NCBI RefSeq assembly: GCF_900094585.1
Contig: NZ_FMAG01000003.1
Location: 682,001 to 746,000 of the forward strand
Source of the DNA: Martinezella multihospitum
GTDB taxonomy: Bacteria; Pseudomonadota; Alphaproteobacteria; Rhizobiales; Rhizobiaceae
Direction: 5' to 3'
DNA: 64,000 nucleotides
In this document: positions 8,237-17,326 of the stretch, piece after piece
Layout of the letters: each line of letters opens with the position of its first letter
How positions within the stretch are numbered: position 1 is the stretch's first letter
Notes under the pieces: generated by a model
Seen by the model: only the letters and a program-made list of their open reading frames with translations
Database searches by the model: none
Told to the model about the DNA's origin: nothing
Position numbers and translations under genes: made by a program

Positions 8237-8872
8237 CTAGTTGACGGCGCGGCGATAGAGCGCCAGCGATCCGGCAAGAGCCAATAGCGCGCCGCCACAG
8301 GCGCGCTCGAGCCATTTCGCCCCTTCCGACTTCAGCACACGCACGGCCTGCGAGCCGAAGACGGCATAGCCGAACATGATCATGAAATCGAGCGCGGCGA
8401 AGATCGTGCCGAGCACGATATACTGCTGCATTTGTGGTGCCGAGGGATCGATGAACTGCGGCAGGAAGGCCGAGAAGAAGAGATAGCCCTTGGGGTTGGT
8501 GACCGCGACCATGAAGCTCTTCAGCCCAATGGAGAAAGCGGTTCCCTTCGATTGGCTCGCGCTCGCCTGCAAGGCGCCGTCTATGCTTCCCTTTGAGCGC
8601 AGCATCATGATGCCGAGAAAGGCGAGATAGGCGGCACCCACCCATTTCAGGGCCGAAAACCAGAATTCGGAGGCAGCCAACAGAGCGCCAAGACCGATGG
8701 CGACGGCGCTGATCAGCACCGCATCGGAAAGAATGGCACCGATCATGCCCGGCAAGGCGCGCCTGACGCCGAAACGCGAGCCATTGGTCAGCGCCAGAAG
8801 CACAGTCGGCCCCGGCGTCGCGATACCGATGAAGGAAACAGCGGCGAAGGCAAGCAGCGTGGTCAGATGCAT
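8237..8872 (-). CDS. LysE/RhtB-family amino acid exporter
   Basis: This is a 211-residue inner-membrane protein with about six hydrophobic segments. It opens MHLTTLLAFAAVSFIGIATP followed by GPTVLLA, the LysE/RhtB signature with its conserved ATPGP. The family exports amino acids such as lysine, threonine or homoserine lactone, and the substrate here is unknown. The ATG at 8872 follows a strong AGGAGG. The residues upstream of it in the same frame translate a repeat and are not coding. Its neighbour across the repeat is a threonine/serine dehydratase. Confidence 0.93.
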   Translation of the reverse strand: MHLTTLLAFAAVSFIGIATPGPTVLLALTNGSRFGVRRALPGMIGAILSDAVLISAVAIGLGALLAASEFWFSALKWVGAAYLAFLGIMMLRSKGSIDGALQASASQSKGTAFSIGLKSFMVAVTNPKGYLFFSAFLPQFIDPSAPQMQQYIVLGTIFAALDFMIMFGYAVFGSQAVRVLKSEGAKWLERACGGALLALAGSLALYRRAVN

Positions 8873-8965
8873 GATGTCCCTCCTCTGGAAGGGAGGAAGG
8901 TTGCATGTGGGAAGGTGGTTAGCAAGAGGGCTTGAGAGAGGCTTTCGGTATGCCGAACCTCTGAT

Positions 8966-9012
8966 ACCCCCTCTGTCCCTGTCGGGACATCTCCCCCACA
9001 CGGGGGGAGATT
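8966..9012 (+). repeat. Palindromic intergenic repeat (CTCCCCC type), left copy
   Basis: A GC-rich element reads ACCCCCTCTGTCCC, GGGACATCTCCCCC and GGGGGGAGAT with two internal hairpins. The same element occurs inverted at 9106-9153. It lies between the dehydrogenase at 9207 and lysE. Confidence 0.75.
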
Positions 9013-9105
9013 GGTAACCCGTGGCACCGGCACACCTCAAACAAAGATCGAATCTGCAGAAACTACAGCCTGTCGGTTCGAAAGGAGCGACAGCAAACTC
9101 CCAAC

Positions 9106-9153
9106 GATCTCCCCCCTTGTGGGGGAGATGTCACGAAGTGACAGAGGGGGGTG
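9106..9153 (-). repeat. Palindromic intergenic repeat (CTCCCCC type), right copy
   Basis: This is the inverted partner of the element at 8966-9012. It contains GATCTCCCCCC, TGGGGGAGATGTCAC and GTGACAGAGGGGGG. The two copies are about 93 nt apart and could fold together into a large hairpin. Confidence 0.75.
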
Positions 9154-9206
9154 TACACCCTCCACGAATTCAATCGCCGACGATGGCACCACCCCAAGCC
9201 CGACAA

Positions 9207-10088
9207 TCACTCCACCAAACCCGCATCCTTCGCCGCCAGCGCCCCGACAGCCGACCAGTCCAGCTCCTCGCCACCATGCGCAAGCAGGGTCAGGAACCGA
9301 TCACGGGGCAGGCTCGCCAACGGCAACGGCACGTTCAGCGCCTCGCCGGCGGCCAGTGCCAGCCGGATATCCTTCTGTCCAAGCGGCGCGGTGAAGCCGG
9401 CCGGCTTGAACTTGCGGTCGGCGATCAGCCCGCCATAGGTCTTGTAGACGGGCGCATTGAACAGCGTCGAGGTCAACAGATCGAGATAGGCATGCCGGTC
9501 GACGCCGCCCTTCTCGACCAGCGCCATGGCTTCGCCCAGCGACTCGATGACCGAGGCGATCAGGAAATTGCCGCTGAGCTTGACGAGATTGGCCGACTTC
9601 GGCTCCTCGCCGAGGACAAAGGTGCGCTGGCCGATGGCCTCGAACAGCGGCGTGACCGTTTGGATAGCGTCCGGCGCGCCCGCTGCTGCGACGAAAAGCT
9701 TCGCCGCGGTCGCAGCTTCCGGACGGCCGAAGACGGGGGCCGCAACGAAGCGCTGGCCCTTGGCGGCATGGTCCTTGGTCAAGCGTTCCGACATGGCGAC
9801 GCTGATGGTGCTTGCGGAAATATGAACTGCACCCTTGCCGAGACTTGCCAGAACACCACCATCGCCATGGACGACAGCCGACAGCGCATCGTCGTGGGCA
9901 AGCATGGTGAAGACGGCCTCGCCATCGCAAGCCTCCGCCACTGTTCCTGCGACCTTGGCGCCCTCGCCGGCCAGAGCCTCGGCCTTGTCACGCGAGCGAT
10001 TGTAGACGGTCACCTCATGCCCGGCCCTGACGAGATTGACGGCCATGGCGCTGCCCATCTGGCCCAATCCGATAAATCCGACTTTCAT
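9207..10088 (-). CDS. NAD(P)-dependent beta-hydroxyacid dehydrogenase
   Basis: The protein has about 293 residues and belongs to the 3-hydroxyisobutyrate dehydrogenase / tartronate semialdehyde reductase family. The N-terminal Rossmann motif is VGFIGLGQMGSAMA. The substrate-binding region near residue 118 reads APVFGRPEAA, where classical members have a DAPVSGG-type stretch. The catalytic lysine is in KLSGNFL near residue 168. I prefer the ATG at 10088, eight nt from AGGAG; the ATG at 10094 is too close to it. The substrate is not fixed by the sequence; glyoxylate or succinic semialdehyde reductase activity is also possible. Confidence 0.88.
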   Translation of the reverse strand: MKVGFIGLGQMGSAMAVNLVRAGHEVTVYNRSRDKAEALAGEGAKVAGTVAEACDGEAVFTMLAHDDALSAVVHGDGGVLASLGKGAVHISASTISVAMSERLTKDHAAKGQRFVAAPVFGRPEAATAAKLFVAAAGAPDAIQTVTPLFEAIGQRTFVLGEEPKSANLVKLSGNFLIASVIESLGEAMALVEKGGVDRHAYLDLLTSTLFNAPVYKTYGGLIADRKFKPAGFTAPLGQKDIRLALAAGEALNVPLPLASLPRDRFLTLLAHGGEELDWSAVGALAAKDAGLVE

Positions 10089-10148
10089 TGGCATATCTCC
10101 TTCTCGATCCGCCTGCTTGGGGGTGATCGCAGGCGCTTCGGCTTCAAG

Positions 10149-10180
10149 AAAAAACCCGCCGTCTTTCGACAGCGGGTTTC
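10149..10180 (-). terminator. Rho-independent terminator after pyk
   Basis: On the minus strand GAAACCCGCTGTC, a short loop and GACGGCGGGTTT form a strong hairpin followed by six Ts. It lies about 40 nt beyond the pyruvate kinase stop. Confidence 0.85.
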
Positions 10181-10218
10181 GGATGTTTCAGGGTGCTGCC
10201 GCAATCAGGTGTCGGCAA

Positions 10219-11658
10219 TCACACGCCGGACTGGCCGTCCGAACCGATATAGGCAATGCGCAGCATGTTGGTGGCGCCCGGCGTGCCGAGCGGAACGCCT
10301 GCCGAAATGATGATGCGGTCGCCCGGCTTGCCGAAACCTTCTTCGGCAACGATGCGGCAGGCATTGTTGACCATGTCGTCGAGGTCGGTCGCATCGTGCG
10401 TGACCACACAGTGCATGCCCCAGACGACGGACAGGCGGCGCGCCGTCTGGATGATCGGCGACAGGGCCAGGATCGGAACCTGCGGACGCTCGCGCGAAGC
10501 TCGCAGGCCGGTCGTGCCAGACGAGGTGTAGCAGACGATGGCGGCGAGCTTCAGCGTCTCGGCAATCTGGCGAGCGGCGAGCGAGATCGCATCGGCGCCG
10601 GTTGCTTCAGGCAGAGCGCGCTGGGCGTAGATGATACCCGGATAATGCGGCTCGCGCTCGATGGTGCCGGCGATCGAGGCCATCATCGAAACGGCTTCGA
10701 CCGGATAGTCACCCGATGCGGATTCGGCCGAAAGCATGACGGCATCAGCACCTTCAAAGACGGCGGTTGCGACGTCGGAAACTTCGGCGCGGGTCGGGAC
10801 CGGTGCGGAGATCATCGATTCCAGCATCTGCGTGGCGACGACCACCGGCTTGCCGGAACGGCGGCAGGCGCGGATCAGCTGCTTCTGGATGCCCGGAACG
10901 GCCTCCAGCGGCATTTCAACGCCTAGGTCGCCGCGGGCCACCATCAGCGCGTCGGAAAGCTCGATGATTTCCTCGATGCGCTCGACGGCCTGCGGCTTCT
11001 CGATCTTCGACATCAGGCCGACGCGGCCGTGCGAGATCTTGCGGACTTCCGTCAGGTCTTCCGGACGCTGGATGAAGGAGAGCGCAACCCAGTCGACTTC
11101 GTTGGTGGCGAGAACGGCATCGAGGTCGACACGGTCCTTGTCGGTCAGCGCACCGACGCCGAGCAGCGTATCGGGCAGGCTGACGCCCTTGCGGTCGGAA
11201 ATCTTCGTGCCGGAAATGACGGTTGTGACGATACTCTTGCCATCGCACTTTTCAGCGCGCAGGGCCAGCTTGCCATCATCGATCAGCAGGCGATGGCCAG
11301 GCTGAACCGATTCCAGGATCTCCGGATGCGGCAGGTAAACGCGCGTGTTGTCGCCGGGGATATCCTGATTGTCGAGCGTGAAAGTCTGGCCAGGCTTCAA
11401 ATCGACCTTGGTTTCAGCAAACTTGCCGACACGCAGCTTGGGACCCTGCAAGTCGGCGAGAATGCCGATCGGACGACCACAGCGAGCTTCGACGGCGCGA
11501 ATACGCTGGATCAGCGTGCGCATCACGTCATGGCTGGCATGGCTCATGTTGATGCGGAACAGGTCCGCCCCGGCCTCATGAAGCTTCTGGATCATCTCCT
11601 CCGAAGAGGAAGCCGGACCGAGCGTTGCGAGGATTTTGACTTTTCGGTTTCGTCTCAT
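10219..11658 (-). CDS. pyk: Pyruvate kinase
   Basis: Pyruvate kinase turns phosphoenolpyruvate and ADP into pyruvate and ATP. The 479-residue protein shows KILATLGPASSSEEM at the start, RINMSHA, the active-site region MVARGDLGVEMPLEAVP near residue 220, and the VVVATQMLESMI and DAVMLSAESASG blocks. The ATG at 11658 shares one base with the stop of the upstream DUF1036 gene (TGATG), so the two are coupled. The frame is open for 38 more codons upstream, but these overlap DUF1036 and lack family similarity. Confidence 0.97.
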   Translation of the reverse strand: MRRNRKVKILATLGPASSSEEMIQKLHEAGADLFRINMSHASHDVMRTLIQRIRAVEARCGRPIGILADLQGPKLRVGKFAETKVDLKPGQTFTLDNQDIPGDNTRVYLPHPEILESVQPGHRLLIDDGKLALRAEKCDGKSIVTTVISGTKISDRKGVSLPDTLLGVGALTDKDRVDLDAVLATNEVDWVALSFIQRPEDLTEVRKISHGRVGLMSKIEKPQAVERIEEIIELSDALMVARGDLGVEMPLEAVPGIQKQLIRACRRSGKPVVVATQMLESMISAPVPTRAEVSDVATAVFEGADAVMLSAESASGDYPVEAVSMMASIAGTIEREPHYPGIIYAQRALPEATGADAISLAARQIAETLKLAAIVCYTSSGTTGLRASRERPQVPILALSPIIQTARRLSVVWGMHCVVTHDATDLDDMVNNACRIVAEEGFGKPGDRIIISAGVPLGTPGATNMLRIAYIGSDGQSGV

Positions 11659-12194
11659 CAATTCTGGCTTTCTTGGCTGCCCGAGGGCTCGGAAAGCTGA
11701 ACCATCCAGCTCGCCTGGCGCCCGGTGTCGTATTCCTTGAATCCCATCTTCTGGTAGCCACGAGCGTAGCAATCCTTGACACCTGGGATTTTGAATTCAT
11801 TTTCCGCCACGCACATTTCGACGTCGCCCGTCCAGCGGCCGCCGCGAGCCGCATCTTCTGCGTAGAGGTAATAATAGCGGGATTGAAGCGGCCCCTCGAT
11901 CAAAGTCGCGCAGGTATTGGCCGGAATCTGCCACCAGCCCTCCGTCACCCAGCCGTCCTTCGCCCGATAGCCGATCGCCACGCCGACGAGGTTCTGCGTG
12001 CCGTTGCACGTTCGGAAATCGGCATGGGCCGCATTCGGCATGAAGAAGAACGGCGCTGCCGCAGCGAGGATGAGGAAGGCGATTCGGGCGAGCGGACCTG
12101 ACCGCTTAACGAAACGTGGCGCGACTTGGCTGGACACGGCTTCCAATTGGCTCCCGGTTATTCGTTGTTGCGTCTTCTTGCGCCGCCATCCCAT
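11658..12194 (-). CDS. DUF1036 secreted protein
   Basis: The protein has a hydrophobic signal (RIAFLILAAAAPFFF) and a mature part starting near ADFRTCN. The mature part carries the DUF1036 core: VGVAIGYRAKDGWVTEGWW, then YYYLYAED and CVAENEFKI. Four cysteines may form disulfides. The family is small and found mainly in alphaproteobacteria, with unknown function. I use the ATG at 12194; a TTG at 12203 or a GTG further in are possible because no clear ribosome site is visible. It is coupled to pyruvate kinase by a TGATG overlap. Confidence 0.85.
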   Translation of the reverse strand: MGWRRKKTQQRITGSQLEAVSSQVAPRFVKRSGPLARIAFLILAAAAPFFFMPNAAHADFRTCNGTQNLVGVAIGYRAKDGWVTEGWWQIPANTCATLIEGPLQSRYYYLYAEDAARGGRWTGDVEMCVAENEFKIPGVKDCYARGYQKMGFKEYDTGRQASWMVQLSEPSGSQESQN

Positions 12195-12350
12195 GAATGT
12201 CAACGCAACTCTAATCGATTATATTTTCTTCACGGGATGGTGACGGCACCATGCGCCGCTCCTCATCCGATCGAAGTTGCGAACCTTGCACCTTCCATCC
12301 GCACATGCAATCAAACAAAGAGTTGAAAATTTCAATAATCGACAATCCGC

Positions 12351-13145
12351 ATGACCGATTTCAGACCGTTTGAATTCATACCCGGCAATCGTGACAAAGG
12401 CATGGTCATCCTCGGCGACCATGCCATGCGGCATCTGCCCGCACGCTACGGCCGCCTCGGCCTGCCGGAAACCGCCTTTTCCCGCCACATCGCCTATGAC
12501 ATCGGCATCGAGGGCCTGTGCCGCCATCTCTGCACTCGGCTCGATGTGCCGGGCGTGCTTGGCGGCTTTTCCCGGCTGCTGATCGATCCGAACCGCGGCG
12601 AAGACGATCCGACGCTCATCATGAAGATCTCGGATGGCGCGATCATCCCAGGCAATCATCCGATCACCGATGACGAATGGAACTACCGCATCGAGGCCTT
12701 CCACCGGCCCTATCATCAGGCGGTCGACGAGACGATTTCCGCAGTGGCGGAAGCGACCGGCAAGGCGCCCCTGGTTCTGTCGCTGCATTCCTTCACGCCG
12801 GCCTGGAAAGGCGTGCCGCGCCCCTGGCATGCGAGCGTGCTCTGGGACAGCGACGAGCGCGCCGTCGTGCCGCTCCTTGCAAAGCTTGGCGCCGATACCG
12901 ATCTCGTTATCGGAGATAACGAGCCTTACGACGGCGCCCTGCGCAACGACACCATGTTCCGCCATTGCATGACGAAGGGCATTGCGCATGCGCTGCTGGA
13001 GGTCCGCCAGGATCTGATCGGTGACGAGACCGGCATTCTCGAATGGGCCGATCGCCTGGCACCGATCTTCGCAGAGATCAACGCCGATCCGGCCCTGCAT
13101 GAATACAAACGCTATCCTTCGCGCACCGGTCCTTACGAGGCATGA
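12351..13145 (+). CDS. N-formylglutamate amidohydrolase family protein
   Basis: This 264-residue protein of the FGase family would hydrolyse N-formylglutamate or a related N-acyl amino acid to free glutamate. Typical blocks are FSRHIAYDIG, SRLLIDPNRGEDDP, VLSLHSFTP (metal-binding His) and VIGDNEPYDG. It lacks histidine-utilisation neighbours, so it may be a stand-alone form with another substrate. It is followed 28 nt later by a DUF1244 gene and is probably co-transcribed with it. Confidence 0.88.
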   Translation: MTDFRPFEFIPGNRDKGMVILGDHAMRHLPARYGRLGLPETAFSRHIAYDIGIEGLCRHLCTRLDVPGVLGGFSRLLIDPNRGEDDPTLIMKISDGAIIPGNHPITDDEWNYRIEAFHRPYHQAVDETISAVAEATGKAPLVLSLHSFTPAWKGVPRPWHASVLWDSDERAVVPLLAKLGADTDLVIGDNEPYDGALRNDTMFRHCMTKGIAHALLEVRQDLIGDETGILEWADRLAPIFAEINADPALHEYKRYPSRTGPYEA

Positions 13146-13173
13146 CGCGGCAAGCGAACTCGGGAGAATAGAG

Positions 13174-13479
13174 ATGACCACACTCACCAAGGAACAGGAA
13201 ACCGAGCTTGAGGCCGCCGCTTTCCGCCGCCTCGTTTCGCATTTGCGCGAGCGCAGCGACGTTCAGAACATCGACCTGATGAACCTCGCCGGCTTCTGCC
13301 GCAACTGCCTTTCCAACTGGTATCGCGAAGCGGCCGAAGAGGCCGGGCTGCCCGTCAGCAAGGATGAGTCGCGCGAGGTGATCTACGGCATGCCCTACGA
13401 GGATTGGAAGAACCTGCACCAGAAGGAAGCCTCTCCTGTGCAAAAAGCGGCTTTCGAGCAGAACAAGCCGAAAGATTAA
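13174..13479 (+). CDS. DUF1244 family protein
   Basis: The 101-residue protein starts MTTLTKEQETELEAAAFRRL and contains the conserved LMNLAGFCRNCLSNWYREAA block with two cysteines, then EVIYGMPYEDWK. These features match DUF1244, a small alphaproteobacterial and gammaproteobacterial family of unknown role. The ATG at 13174 follows GGGAGAATAGAG. A longer reading into the upstream gene is not supported. It lies directly after the amidohydrolase gene. Confidence 0.9.
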   Translation: MTTLTKEQETELEAAAFRRLVSHLRERSDVQNIDLMNLAGFCRNCLSNWYREAAEEAGLPVSKDESREVIYGMPYEDWKNLHQKEASPVQKAAFEQNKPKD

Positions 13480-13651
13480 CGCTCCCTTCACCAATTCGGC
13501 TTGACCTTGCGCGCCATTCGCGGCACGTCAACTGCCCGATCGAATTCGAAATACCGCGCAAGCCACGAAGCGATGTGCCGTATCGGTGACCGGCCGATCT
13601 CATCCGCGACGGGCTGCAAGCGACCCCTTTGAGACCCTTTAGGAGAATTGC

Positions 13652-13903
13652 ATGGAAGAGAACAGCGTCGAGAACGTGGCGGCGGCGGAACTGCGTCAAT
13701 TCATCGAGCGCATCGAGCGCCTCGAAGAAGAAAAGGCCGCGATTGGCTCCGACATCAAGGACGTCATGGGCGAGGCCAAGGGCCGCGGCTACGACACCAA
13801 GGCAATCCGCACCATCATCCGCCTTCGCAAGAAGGACGCGAATGAGCGTCTGGAAGAAGAATCCATCCTGCAGACCTACATGGCCGCACTCGGCATGGAA
13901 TAA
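13652..13903 (+). CDS. gapR: GapR-type nucleoid-associated protein (DUF2312)
   Basis: The 83-residue, highly helical protein contains [28 protein letters not shown] and [11 protein letters not shown], the DUF2312 signature. The Caulobacter homologue GapR is a tetrameric DNA clamp that binds overtwisted, AT-rich DNA ahead of replication and transcription complexes. An AGGAG lies just upstream of the ATG. It is monocistronic with a strong terminator. Function is transferred from the family. Confidence 0.93.
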   Translation: MEENSVENVAAAELRQFIERIERLEEEKAAIGSDIKDVMGEAKGRGYDTKAIRTIIRLRKKDANERLEEESILQTYMAALGME

Positions 13904-13935
13904 TCAAGGCTTTCGACAGCCTTGCGAGATGATCG

Positions 13936-13964
13936 GGAGCCGGCATGCCGGCTCCTTTCTTTTT
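13936..13964 (+). terminator. Rho-independent terminator after gapR
   Basis: GGAGCCGGC-AT-GCCGGCTCC is a perfect 9-bp stem, followed by TTTCTTTTT. It is 32 nt after the gapR stop. Confidence 0.9.
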
Positions 13965-13982
13965 ATCTGTACGAAGAAACTG

Positions 13983-15035
13983 TTATTCAGGAAAAAGGCG
14001 AGCGATCAGATCGGCTGCGCCACCCTGCCAGAGTTCGCCCTTGCCGGTTCCCGACCATAGCGACAGGAAATCCGATGATCCCTTCGCCGTCGAGGCGCCG
14101 CGCATGTCACGCGTGAACTTGTTTTGCGCTGGAAAGGGAAGGATGGCGTCGGACCTTCCATCCATCTCGTTCATGAAGCGGTTCTCGATCCCCCGCGCGA
14201 AACGGCCCGAAAAGGCACGCGTCGTCCGCGTCCTGCGCTCCGGCGATCCGAGAAGCTTCTTGCGATAGGGCGCCGAGGTTCCGGCTTCCGCGCAGGCCAG
14301 AAAGGCCGTGCCGATCTGCACGGCCTGTGCACCCGCCTGCAGCGCCGCGCGGATATCCGCAGCCGTCATGATGCCGCCGGCTGCGATCAGCGGCACGCGA
14401 ATGGTGCCGACGCATTGCGCAAGCAGGTCGCGAAGGCCGATTTCCGGATCGGCGGCCTGGGCGCCGAAAATTCCGCGATGACCGCCGGCCTCGAAGCCCT
14501 GCAGCGTGATCGCATCGACGCCGCTCTCTTCCAGCGCCCTCGACTCCTCGAGCGTTGTCGCCGTGCCGATCAGCGGAAGGCCGGCCTTTTTCGCTTCGCG
14601 GACATGATCGGCGGAAAGCAGACCGAAGACGAAGCTGAAACAGGCCGGCTTGATACGCAAAACAGTTTCAAATTGCCCGTCGAAATCCTCTTCATAGGGA
14701 GGAGCCAGCTGTGGCGCAGGCAGCTCCAACTCCTGACGATATCGCGCAGTCGCCTCCACCGCGCGGCGGACCCGATCGGCCGCAACCTCCGGAATCGAAT
14801 GCGGGATGAAGAGATTGATCGAAAACGGCTTGTCGGTCCGCTCGCGCACTTGCGCCGCAAAGGCTTCGATGGCCGCACCATTGGAATAGGCGCCGCCCAT
14901 GGCGCCAAGTGCGCCGGCGGCCGAAGCTGCGGCCGTGAGCTCCACCGACGAGGGACCACCGGCCATGGGCGCGACGATCAAGGGATGCTTCAAGCCAAGC
15001 TTTTGAAAAAGATTGCTGTCCTTAAGGGCAGACAT
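13983..15035 (-). CDS. Nitronate monooxygenase family flavoprotein
   Basis: The 350-residue FMN enzyme has the 2-nitropropane dioxygenase-like TIM barrel: HPLIVAPMAGGPSS at the N-terminus, then GFEAGGHRG near residue 183 and the phosphate-binding stretch PLIAAGGIMTAADI near residue 213. Members oxidise alkyl nitronates such as propionate 3-nitronate, so a detoxification role is likely. The active-site His can be assigned to EAGGHRG. It converges on gapR and is followed upstream by another minus-strand oxidoreductase. Confidence 0.88.
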   Translation of the reverse strand: MSALKDSNLFQKLGLKHPLIVAPMAGGPSSVELTAAASAAGALGAMGGAYSNGAAIEAFAAQVRERTDKPFSINLFIPHSIPEVAADRVRRAVEATARYRQELELPAPQLAPPYEEDFDGQFETVLRIKPACFSFVFGLLSADHVREAKKAGLPLIGTATTLEESRALEESGVDAITLQGFEAGGHRGIFGAQAADPEIGLRDLLAQCVGTIRVPLIAAGGIMTAADIRAALQAGAQAVQIGTAFLACAEAGTSAPYRKKLLGSPERRTRTTRAFSGRFARGIENRFMNEMDGRSDAILPFPAQNKFTRDMRGASTAKGSSDFLSLWSGTGKGELWQGGAADLIARLFPE

Positions 15036-15098
15036 GTCCGTTTTCCTTTCAGGAATGTCTGTTGAAACCTCAGCTCAACATAGGCATCAGGTCGCGCT

Positions 15099-16028
15099 TT
15101 ACGAGGAGCGACCAAGCGCCGCGGTGCGGGCCTCGATGGCCTTGACCACCGACATCATATCGAGCCGGCCATTGCCGAGTTCAACACTCTCGCCATAGAG
15201 AATGCGGCAGAGATCGAGGACCGGCGATGCCATGCCGGCGGCGCGTGCCGCCTCGGCAATCAGTTTCGTACTGTTGAAGGCATCGGCCGTTGCCGCCTGC
15301 ACTGAAAAATCCTGCGCGATAAGCTTCGGTATTTTCACGCGCGTCAGATCGCTGGCCATGGGGCCGGAATCGATGGCAGCCTGGAACGTCTTGAGATCGA
15401 GCCCGTTGCTTTCGGCAAAATGCGCGGCCTCGGCCAGCCCCGCCAACATCGTGCAGAGGTAGAGATTGACGGTCAGCTTCATCAGGAGCGCATTGCCGAC
15501 CGCGCCGCACAGGATCGTTTCGCGGCACATCGGCGCCAGCAGCGGCCGCACCTCGGCAACCGCCTCGGCATCGCCACCGAGGAGCGCGACGAGCTGCGCC
15601 GTCTCGGCAGGTTTTCGAGAGCCCGAAACCGGCGCCTCGACATAGCGCCCGCCGGCCGCGAGAATATCCGCGGCAAGCCCGCGCGAATAGTCGGGCGGAT
15701 TGGAGCCCATCGACACGACAATATGACCTGAGACCAGCTTGATGAAATCTGGCGTCCCGCGCCGCAGCACCTCGTCCAGTACCGTTTCATTGACCAGCAT
15801 GAGGATGACGATGCGGGTGCGCGCGAACACCTCCTCGACGCTTGCAGCGACAGCCGCACCGGCCTCGCGCAACGGATCGGCGGCGGCGGACGAGCGATTC
15901 CAGACCACGAGCTTCGTACCGGCCTTTGCCAGATTGAGGGCCATCGGCTGGCCCATGACGCCGAGACCGACAAAGCCGATCGCCTCGCCCGGCTCGGCGC
16001 CGGGACGTTCGCTGACGTTGGTCATCAT
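15099..16028 (-). CDS. NAD(P)-dependent beta-hydroxyacid dehydrogenase, second copy
   Basis: The 309-residue protein has the Rossmann motif IGFVGLGVMGQPMALNLAKA near residue 17 and the substrate motif VEAPVSGSRKPAE near residue 130. The catalytic lysine lies in LLMKLTVNLYL near residue 184. It is related to the enzyme at 9207 but clearly divergent. The ATG at 16028 follows GGAG at a normal spacing. The frame is open further upstream, but that part translates an intergenic repeat. The substrate is unknown. Confidence 0.87.
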   Translation of the reverse strand: MMTNVSERPGAEPGEAIGFVGLGVMGQPMALNLAKAGTKLVVWNRSSAAADPLREAGAAVAASVEEVFARTRIVILMLVNETVLDEVLRRGTPDFIKLVSGHIVVSMGSNPPDYSRGLAADILAAGGRYVEAPVSGSRKPAETAQLVALLGGDAEAVAEVRPLLAPMCRETILCGAVGNALLMKLTVNLYLCTMLAGLAEAAHFAESNGLDLKTFQAAIDSGPMASDLTRVKIPKLIAQDFSVQAATADAFNSTKLIAEAARAAGMASPVLDLCRILYGESVELGNGRLDMMSVVKAIEARTAALGRSS

Positions 16029-16067
16029 AACAACTCCGATGGTTCGGGTGACTATGCGATCTCCGGT

Positions 16068-16168
16068 GCAATTCCAGGAAAAGTGCGTAGCGATTTTCCG
16101 TCCGGATTTGCGTGAAGCAAGGAGATGGAGCGGTTCAGAGATTCCGCGAAAAGCTGAACCGCTCTTTA
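16068..16168 (+). repeat. Rhizobial intergenic repeat, copy B
   Basis: The element reads GCAATTCCAGGAAAAGTGCG, then ATTTTCCGTCCGG, and ends in an inverted repeat GAGCGGTTCAG / CTGAACCGCTC. It matches copy A (8138-8235, opposite strand) over about 100 nt. It lies between the dehydrogenase start and the ilvE stop, both on the minus strand. Confidence 0.85.
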
Positions 16169-16228
16169 TGTCAGAGCCGGCGGGAGAGCTCACATGCATT
16201 TCCCGCCGGATATCGGTCGATGGTCCGC

Positions 16229-17326
16229 TTAGAACAGGCGGTCCAGCCACTCGTTCTTGTCCGGCGCGCGGCCGAACTGAATATCGGTCAGCGCGGCCTT
16301 CAGACGCTGTGTCGTAGCGCCGGCATTGCCGTCGCCGATGGTGAATGAGTGTTTACGGCCCTTCACCTTGCCGATCGGTGTCACAACAGCCGCCGTGCCG
16401 CAGGCAAAGGATTCGCGCAGACGTCCGCTTTCGGCGTCGGCGTGCCACTGCTCGATCGAATAGGGCTCTTCGCGCACCGTCAGGCCCATGTCGCGCCCGA
16501 GCTTGATGAGGGAGTCGCGGGTAATGCCCGGCAGGATCGTTCCGGTCAGCGGCGGCGTCTGCAGGGAGCCATCGTCAAAGACGAAGAAGACGTTCATGCC
16601 GCCAAGCTCCTCGATCCAGCGCTTTTCAACGGCATCGAGGAAGACCACCTGATCGCAGCCCTCACGCTGGCCTTCAGCCAATGCGGCAAGGCTAGCGGCA
16701 TAGTTGCCGCCGCACTTGGCAGCACCCGTGCCCCCAGGAGCAGCGCGGGTGAAATTCTCGGAAACCCAGAGCGTGACGGCCGATCCGCCGCCCTTGAAGA
16801 AGGAAGCGACCGGAGAAGCGACGACGCAATAGAGGTAATCGGACGACGGCTTCGTGCCGAGCGCGACTTCCGTACCGATCAGGAACGGCCGGAGATAAAG
16901 CGATGAACCCTCGGCGGTCGGGATCCAGTCACGCTCGATCTTGACCAGCTCGCGGACGGACTCGACAAACAGCTCTTCCGGCAGACGTGGCATCGCCAGC
17001 CGTTCGGCCGAATTCTGGAAACGGCGCGCATTGGCGCTCGGACGGAAGAGCGCCGCCCCACCGTCGGGCAGGTGATAGGCCTTCATGCCTTCGAAGATTT
17101 CCTGCGCATAATGGAGCACCACGGTCGCCGGATCGAGAGGCAACGCCTTGCGCGCCTCGATCTTGGCGCTATGCCAGCCGCGATCCTGCGAATAGCGGAT
17201 CGTCACCATATGATCGGTGAAGATGCGACCGAAACCCGGATTCTGCATCAGCGCTTCGCGTTCGCTGGCGGTTGCCGGATTCGGATTTTTCTCGATGGCG
17301 AAGGTTAATTTGTCGCCGCTGCTCAT
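16229..17326 (-). CDS. ilvE: Branched-chain amino acid aminotransferase
   Basis: IlvE transfers the amino group between glutamate and the 2-oxo acids of leucine, isoleucine and valine. This 365-residue enzyme is the fold-type IV PLP form. HYAQEIFEGMKAY is near residue 72, the PLP lysine is in GAAKCGGNYAAS near residue 203, and EELGGMNVFFV and LTGTILPGITR follow. The start at 17326 gives a normal N-terminus. It appears to be transcribed alone. Confidence 0.95.
   Translation of the reverse strand: MSSGDKLTFAIEKNPNPATASEREALMQNPGFGRIFTDHMVTIRYSQDRGWHSAKIEARKALPLDPATVVLHYAQEIFEGMKAYHLPDGGAALFRPSANARRFQNSAERLAMPRLPEELFVESVRELVKIERDWIPTAEGSSLYLRPFLIGTEVALGTKPSSDYLYCVVASPVASFFKGGGSAVTLWVSENFTRAAPGGTGAAKCGGNYAASLAALAEGQREGCDQVVFLDAVEKRWIEELGGMNVFFVFDDGSLQTPPLTGTILPGITRDSLIKLGRDMGLTVREEPYSIEQWHADAESGRLRESFACGTAAVVTPIGKVKGRKHSFTIGDGNAGATTQRLKAALTDIQFGRAPDKNEWLDRLF

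Noticed and set aside
9021..10310. 429-codon open frame on the plus strand
   Set aside because: It runs across palindromic repeats and antisense to the dehydrogenase and the pyk terminator. No start site or domain is seen.
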